64,000 nucleotides of DNA, from positions 94,957,819 to 95,021,818 of the forward strand of contig OW240921.1 of the NCBI GenBank assembly GCA_933207985.1, read 5' to 3'. A program made the translations under genes and the position numbers. How positions within the stretch are numbered: the first letter of the stretch is position 1; each line of letters opens with the position of its first letter. This document shows positions 58,830 to 64,000 of this stretch, piece after piece. The notes beneath the pieces were generated by a model. It was not told the DNA's origin, searched no databases, and saw only the letters and a program-made list of their open reading frames with translations. Source of the DNA: Pelobates cultripes (lineage: Eukaryota > Chordata > Amphibia > Anura > Pelobatidae).

Positions 58830-59722
58830 TTTGTGTGACTTTGTGAGATCCCTCCCTACCCCCTACGTTTCGGGTCTGAGACCGTCCCGCCGTGCGCCCC
58901 GTTGAGGTCTTGTGGTGTTGTGGCCCGTGCTGGCCTTTGGGTGGGGGTGGGGAAAGGGGAGGTTGGGGAGGGGCGGTGGGAGGTAGCAGGGGAAGCTACC
59001 TTTGTCTGGAGAGTATTGGGGAAGAAAAAGTGTCCCGGTCTTATCTAGCTGTGCCGGGTGTCTCAGGGGGTGGCCACCCGCTCCGCAGCAAAGTGTGTAG
59101 GCACGGAGGGGGCAGTCATTCGCCGAGCACCCTGGAGTCAGTCCGCTAAGTACGGTCATCTCTCACCCGAATTTCCAGTCTCTGCAAAGTCGGTGGGTCT
59201 GTTCGTCCGTGTGTGTCGCGTCTCATACATATTTACACAACATTATTTACATTAGACATCCAAGCTTGGAATAAGGCATAGGAAAAACCACAATACAATG
59301 CAATACAATACACTTCAGTCCCCTTTGCTTGTGTCTTTTTATAGTCTACCTGCATTTAGCTATCTCCTCAACATAGGTGTTGTAGATGGGTTGGGTTTTT
59401 ATCATCTCCCTCTTGCTTGCTACCATGTAGACCCGAGGTCCCTTTGAAACCCGTCGTCCCAGGTGCGGGCGGGGGCTTTTTTTGTGTTTTTTTTTTTTTT
59501 TCTCCCTTCCCTCCGGCGTTTATTTTGGTTTATCTGGGATTGGAACTTTCAGAGTTTTAGTTTCCTATACCTTTAGGGTTGTTGGTTTTGTTTGTTGGGA
59601 TGTCATCTGCAATCCGTGTGTCGCTTTACGTTGTTGGCTGGTTCTTAATGTTTGTGCGCGCTGGGGATTGTAGTATTCCGTCGTTGGTGGAGACGTTGTT
59701 GTGCTTTGGAGCGAGGGTCTGC
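58830..59722 (-). other. L1 inter-ORF region
   Basis: About 890 bp between the ORF1 stop and the ORF2 start, with G-rich runs on the plus strand near 58930-58985 and a poly(T) run at 59488-59501. I see no conserved coding frame, although ORF1 or ORF2 might have been extended here before decay. Confidence 0.6.
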
Positions 59723-60703
59723 TTACATTCTCTGAGGCGCGTTGCCTTCCATCGCTGCACCGTCTCTGGGTATTAGGCCTAACGTTTGGGTGCCCCTTTG
59801 GGGGAGGTGGAAGTCCGCCGGGACCTCTATACCTATCTCTTGAAGGAAGGCTCTGGGGTCCGCCGTGGGTAGTAGCACCGCTGGTCTTGGCCCGTTGAAT
59901 ACTAGCATTTTAAAGGGGTGGCCCCATGCGAAGTTAAGGCCTTTTGCTCTGACTAGGTCCGCAATGGGCTTCCATTCTCTGCGTCTGGCGAGCGTGGCTG
60001 GCGCTATGTCCTGGAATAGGTGTAATGTAGCGCCCTCTACTGCATATGTGTGGTGTCGGGCACTTTTGAGTATAGCCTCCTTGGTGGAGAAGAAATGCCA
60101 CCGCATGATCACGTCTCTCGGTGGACCGTTGGGGGGTCCACGGGCTCTCAACGCCCTATGTGCCCTGTCAATAGCCCACAGGTGTTCCGGTATAGCTGGC
60201 AGTTGTTCTTTAAATAGAGCAGTTAGCACCCTTTGTAAATCGGTATCTTTAATCCTTTCTGGCAAGCCCTTAATTCTCAGATTGTTTCTGCGTGACCTAT
60301 TGGATGCGTCCTCTATTTCTGCCTCTAGCTCTGCCACTTTTGCCATTAGGGTGTTGGTGGCTGAGGCTGCTTCATTATGGGCAGTCACCACGTGGTCCAT
60401 TCTCCATTCTAGTGCCTCTGTGCGCTGCCCCACTGTTTGAATTTCTGCCTTTACTTCACGGGCTGATCTTTCTATCTCCCCTGCAAGATAGTGTTTTACC
60501 TCTGCTAGTGAGTGCAGGATGTCTGTGGTGGTAGCCTGTTGTGGCAGGGCGGACCAGTCACTGGCGTTCTGTGGGCTCGGGGAGTCCGCGCTCTCGCGGC
60601 CGCCGCCATCTTTAGGCGCTTGCGGCCTAGGTGTAGTGAGGAGGTCGGCTACTGAAGGGGTGCTTTCCCGCTGCTTCTTACCGGGTTTCTTCTGGTGTGC
60701 CAT
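59723..60703 (-). CDS. L1 ORF1 RNA-binding protein
   Basis: An intact frame of 326 codons starting MAHQKKPGKKQREST. The order follows L1 ORF1p: a basic, Pro-rich, disordered N-terminus, a coiled coil at about residues 60-140 (regular Leu, Val and Ala spacing, VAELEAEIEDASNRSRRNN), then the conserved NLRIKGLPE start of the RRM domain and a C-terminal domain with DVIMRWHFFSTKEAIL and RPAVLLPTADPRAFLQEIGI. ORF1p trimers coat L1 RNA and are needed for transposition. The frame has no stop or shift, unlike ORF2. Confidence 0.9.
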   Translation of the reverse strand: MAHQKKPGKKQRESTPSVADLLTTPRPQAPKDGGGRESADSPSPQNASDWSALPQQATTTDILHSLAEVKHYLAGEIERSAREVKAEIQTVGQRTEALEWRMDHVVTAHNEAASATNTLMAKVAELEAEIEDASNRSRRNNLRIKGLPERIKDTDLQRVLTALFKEQLPAIPEHLWAIDRAHRALRARGPPNGPPRDVIMRWHFFSTKEAILKSARHHTYAVEGATLHLFQDIAPATLARRREWKPIADLVRAKGLNFAWGHPFKMLVFNGPRPAVLLPTADPRAFLQEIGIEVPADFHLPQRGTQTLGLIPRDGAAMEGNAPQRM

Positions 60704-60847
60704 CTCCGGTTCGTTCCCTCTCTCGTGCCGGGTAAGTTGCAGAGACTGTGGTCGGGTTTGTGCGTCTGTCTTGGCTGTGCGGACCTCTCCGGGTGCAGAG
60801 CTCTCTGCCTAAGCAGCCATCTTGTTCGGCGGTCGAACCACGCCCCC
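60704..60847 (-). promoter_or_regulatory. L1 5' UTR with YY1-like site near the 5' end
   Basis: Only about 144 bases precede ORF1. On the sense strand CAAGATGGC occurs at 60824-60816, 23 bases from the 5' end. Human L1 has a YY1 site with the AAGATGGC core at a similar place, where it fixes the transcription start. Function here is inferred from position and sequence only. Confidence 0.55.
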
Positions 60848-60864
60848 GCAATCTCAGGTTTTTT

Positions 60865-61308
60865 GTCCGTTGTTATTCCCGTTAATTAATTAGGAATATC
60901 AAAAACAGTAACCCAAAAGTGCCTAATTCTTGGGCAGCTTCACCCTAGATATTCTATAGTTCCATTAAATTGTAGACATCTACAGCATACAGAAGCATTA
61001 GTGGGGGAGATTTTGGCTATTCTGATGGTAATCAGTTACCATCTATAAAGGATTTTTACCAGTGTCTCTAGGATAGAGACAATGTACACATTTTTTTTTT
61101 AATTTCAGAAATGCTGCTCCCCTTTTTTTTTTTTTGAATGGTTACTAAACAGCCATGTTTCCATTTTTTATTCCCGAAGAGATATCTAAACCACCCTTTG
61201 TTTTCAATAGCTCCCTTGCTTTAGATTATATTGCATTAATTTTTTATACCATTAAAATTTTTCTTAAATAGTTTAGCTACAACATTTTCTAAAACTAATA
61301 TAGGTTTG
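60865..61308 (-). pseudogene. Old L1 ORF2 remnant, middle piece
   Basis: Weak L1-like words appear on the minus strand (for example LKTKGG, in several frames). The piece joins 52690-52907 through the target duplication of the younger L1. Heavily decayed. Confidence 0.5.
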
Positions 61309-62530
61309 TAACGGACCGTTTTGCACACAAGGGGTAAAAACCGTTTAGGCGATCTTCCCCTTTCCAGAGATGCAGGCACAGCTATTGTAGAACACCAAAC
61401 TCCCGAACCGCCAATAAGTGAATGCTCCAAACTCCCGAACGGCATCCAATATAGCACTCCAAACACACGAACTGGAACCATACGAATCGCTGCTAGCAGA
61501 CGAATAGGAAAAGCATCCAAGCGGCTTTAACTCCTAGCAATCAGTCTCTATCAGCGTCCAGTAAATCCCCCCAAAGACGAGACAAGGCTCCGTGTTGAGG
61601 ATCAAGCAGTGGTCTGTTTAATGAGGGCTACCTGCCCAGTATTTATGCAGGTCTCCCACCTGGTGGACACTCCCCTAGGGGACCAAATGGGAGACTGTGA
61701 CAAAAGACAGACAAGTAGATAAATAGGACACACAGTCACATTATATTCCCACAATGCATCCTGGCTTCCTCCCCTCTACCTTGGAGATAATTGAGAAGTA
61801 ATTCAATTATCTCCCAAGACAAAAGGCAAATCGCCATTATGCACGTGGGGATACTAAAACATGAATTACTGTTAAAATACACAGTATGACACAAGTTACA
61901 ATAAAACTATACATTTAACATGTCCCCAGATAGCTCAGGTCTGAGCGCACATTATTAAGCGAATGGCGCTCAGACCACACGAATACAGTTCAATCACAGT
62001 CAGTTCTCATGCGAATGGGCTACATGGGATTCCTATCTGGGGTATAACAGTCAAGTAAAACTACCGAACACCGGGCCATTCGTGCACGCCCGCCGAACAA
62101 GAAGGGAGGTCGGCTGTTTCAGCGGTGTTCGCGCCAAACTGTGTCCGTTTTTAGTTCCATGAGTTAGGCGTCGAACACCGCTGTGCATTCGAGTGTTTAA
62201 AATGGCCGCACCTCGTGTTCATGATACGAATGGCGGCCACCCAGCATTCGTCAATTAAGCTGCGGTTAACCGCAGCTTCAGGGAGGCTAATTGCCGGCAC
62301 ACTCCAGCTCCCAGGTGGTCTAGTCATTCGTGCGGTTGTTCGGTAGATTGAATCTACCGAACACCAGGCAGAAAAGCACGAATAAGTCTTTTCTGCGGGG
62401 AAAAATATGTCTTTTAACATGGGGCCATGGTCCAAAGGCAGCAGGCGAGCAACCAGGCTTCTCCAATGCAATGTGGCGAGATTGCTCTCGTCCCAATGTT
62501 CCTTCAAAAAACTTTGGGCACACAAATAAT
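61309..62530. repeat. LTR-like or unclassified interspersed repeat
   Basis: Starts TGTAACGGACCGTTTTGCA, a TG start that fits a retroviral-type LTR of a Gypsy-like element. It has higher GC than its flanks and repeated CGAACA and CATTCG words. It interrupts the old L1. I could not fix the right end, find a target duplication or find any gag/pol frame, so the class is uncertain. Confidence 0.35.
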
Positions 62531-62600
62531 TAAAAACCTCCATGTGGAAAGATCTACCTGAGTGGGAAACCCCTCACACCACTCAATACAACACAGATAA

Positions 62601-62700
62601 ACTTGAAACACTGCTGCAGGACCAGACTGAAGTAAAAGGAAAATGGAAAACAAACCATTTTCCTTTTACTTCAGTCTGGTCCTGCAGCAGTGCTTCAAGT
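62601..62700. repeat. Near-perfect 46 bp hairpin
   Basis: Arms 62601-62646 and 62655-62700 are inverted copies differing at one base, with an 8-base loop. Confidence 0.95.
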
Positions 62701-63059
62701 CTTTGCCTTTTCTTGCAGTCTGTCAAGCTAAGTGGGATCTTCTTGGGAATTCTGCCAAACCAAGTGAGAACAGCCATTCGCTTTGGAACCCCTTCAAGCT
62801 AAGTGGGAACAGCTATCCAGCTAAGTGGTAATAGGAGAGGGACATCCTTGAAAAAGTCCCAAGGCGACATCAGTGAGAGCCACATATATTTGGCTCTAGG
62901 CTTGTGTGTACTTCACTCAAATTCTATACTGCCTATTTGCATAGACTCTATTACACTATTTTGTGTTTTGCATATATCTTTTTCAGACATATCCAGAAGT
63001 GTGACCTACATATTATTGTATGTACCATTCTTTTAATAGTCTATTAGTGGACTCAATGA
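62701..63059. other. Unassigned sequence between the hairpin and the old L1 piece
   Basis: Short direct words (CAAGCTAAGTGGGA, CAGCTAAGTGG) recur at 62726-62830. No gene was recognised. It may belong to the repeat that starts at 61309. Confidence 0.4.
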
Positions 63060-63490
63060 GCTTAAGGAAGTTGACCTCCATTGCCTCTCTCAGATCTTAA
63101 GTAATTACAAATGCCTCAATATTGGAACTCTTTAACCATCCAAATAAAGTAAAATTTAAAGTAATGCTTTAATTCATTCTCCGCTAAGGAGATGCCATTA
63201 AGCCGCAGGTTGAGTCTTATGTTGATTGTGAGACATTCGATGGAAAATACATGTAATATGGGGGATAGTGGGCCACCCTGTCTGGTTCTGTTGGAAATTC
63301 TAAACCAATTGGTACAGAAATTATAACTCACAATTAAGGCCATAGGGCCCAAATACAAAAACGCTAATGTCCTGTGCTATCTATCCCTCAAATCCAAAAT
63401 GGGTCAGAACTTTCCTTATATCCCCATCAGACCCTGTATCCACCGACAGGGTCAAAAGGGGAACTCCTCCGTGCAGAGCCCTCTCAAGAA
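63060..63490 (-). pseudogene. Old L1 reverse transcriptase fragment
   Basis: The minus-strand frame gives FRISNRTRQGGPLSPIL followed by a decayed SIECL segment, the conserved RT block of L1 (family form GTRQGCPLSPLLF). THFGFEG upstream matches the preceding L1 segment. Several stops and frameshifts are present. Probably the same old copy as 60865-61308 and 52690-52907. Confidence 0.75.
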
Positions 63491-64000
63491 TAGGTTTCAC
63501 ACTTTTTTTATTAATGTAATTTCATTTAACAAATTGAAAGGGATAAAAAAAAAAAAAATAAAATGAATCCCAAAACACCTTATAATGAAGAGAAATAAAT
63601 CATGTCAAGGTAGCACATTTTAGAAAAAAAACAGTTATTTTAATTAACATATTTTTTATTAAGGAATACCCATATTTCTGTATATACACATCCTTCAGAT
63701 AAGAGACAAATTCAAGATAATATCCACTCCTCACAATCTCTAGAGTAGATTTCATTTTCCTTTCTCCTTTTTGAGAATGGGTATAAATAATTATGTTTGT
63801 AATTTTGAATGCCCAAACCTACACTGAAAGAATTCTTAAAAATCAAATTTTTCCCCTTTTCATAAACAGCAAGTGAAATTCCAGCTCAGACAATAACATT
63901 ATTTAATGAAGGTTTAATCTGAATTAAGAATCTTGAAATTGTATTGAAATGACAGAGCTACTTTAAAGCTGGCATTGAGGGAGGACCTCCACTTCAGTTC
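63491..64000 (-). other. GOLIM4: Presumed GOLIM4 intron
   Basis: AT-rich with A runs at 63547-63559. No exon was recognised. Confidence 0.5.

Larger units (their letters stand above)
52925..60847 (-). mobile_element. Nearly full-length L1 retrotransposon
   Basis: Flanked by the 17 bp duplication GCAATCTCAGGTTTTTT (52908-52924 and 60848-60864). The poly(A) tail is the T-run after 52925, and the 5' end (GGGGGCGTGG) is at 60847. The order on the minus strand is 5' UTR, ORF1, a long inter-ORF spacer, ORF2 and 3' UTR. Without the hAT insertion in its 3' UTR it is about 6.5 kb. ORF1 is intact and ORF2 has only a few lesions, so this is a relatively young copy. Confidence 0.93.

Noticed and set aside
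61309..62543. An intact endogenous retrovirus
   Set aside because: Only an LTR-like start was seen. No gag, pol or env frame and no second LTR.
1..64000. CRISPR arrays or prokaryotic operons
   Set aside because: No regular repeat-spacer array. The tandem arrays are TG-rich minisatellites, and the gene structure is spliced.

Overview
The window reads as intronic DNA from a vertebrate with a large, repeat-rich genome, most likely a frog. That is an inference from the repeats: TTAA-flanked MITEs with the TTAAAGGGACACTATAG terminus, hAT MITEs beginning CAGGGGTAGGCAACC, a Penelope-like element with a GIY-YIG domain, and long L1 elements. No prokaryotic signature, CRISPR array or complete RNA gene was seen.

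Host gene. One gene crosses the window on the minus strand. It is an orthologue of GOLIM4 (Golgi integral membrane protein 4, GPP130). Ten exons can be placed, and every splice phase agrees: 51389-51438, 49377-49430, 40630-40780, 39704-39786, 34114-34221, 30891-31133, 25192-25376, 12322-12515, 4407-4474 and 2952-3101. The exons for the cytoplasmic tail and membrane anchor lie beyond position 64000. The last C-terminal exons lie below position 1 or were not recognised. A possible extra in-phase exon is at 41664-41759.

Mobile DNA. The introns are full of transposons. 1.8-2.9 kb holds an L1 3' end. 13.3-20.7 kb holds a broken Penelope-like element (ORF1, reverse transcriptase, GIY-YIG) split by two younger retroelements, each with its own target duplication (11 and 14 bp) and each carrying a hammerhead-ribozyme-like motif. 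The second of these is a giant palindrome with two ~700 bp inverted arms. 22-23, 27-28.4 and 31.9-33.4 kb hold DNA transposons swollen by TG-rich minisatellites. 29.1-30.65 kb holds an L1-like internally deleted copy. 36-49 kb holds many T2-type and hAT MITEs, some nested. 52.9-60.85 kb holds a nearly full-length L1 on the minus strand with a 17 bp target duplication. It contains a 1.4 kb hAT element and interrupts an older L1 whose pieces lie at 52.7-52.9, 60.9-61.3 and 63.05-63.5 kb. 61.3-62.5 kb is an LTR-like repeat.

The most interesting structure is the set of hammerhead-bearing retroelements at 13-21 kb. In the palindromic one the ribozyme core looks complete in one arm and has lost three core bases in the other.
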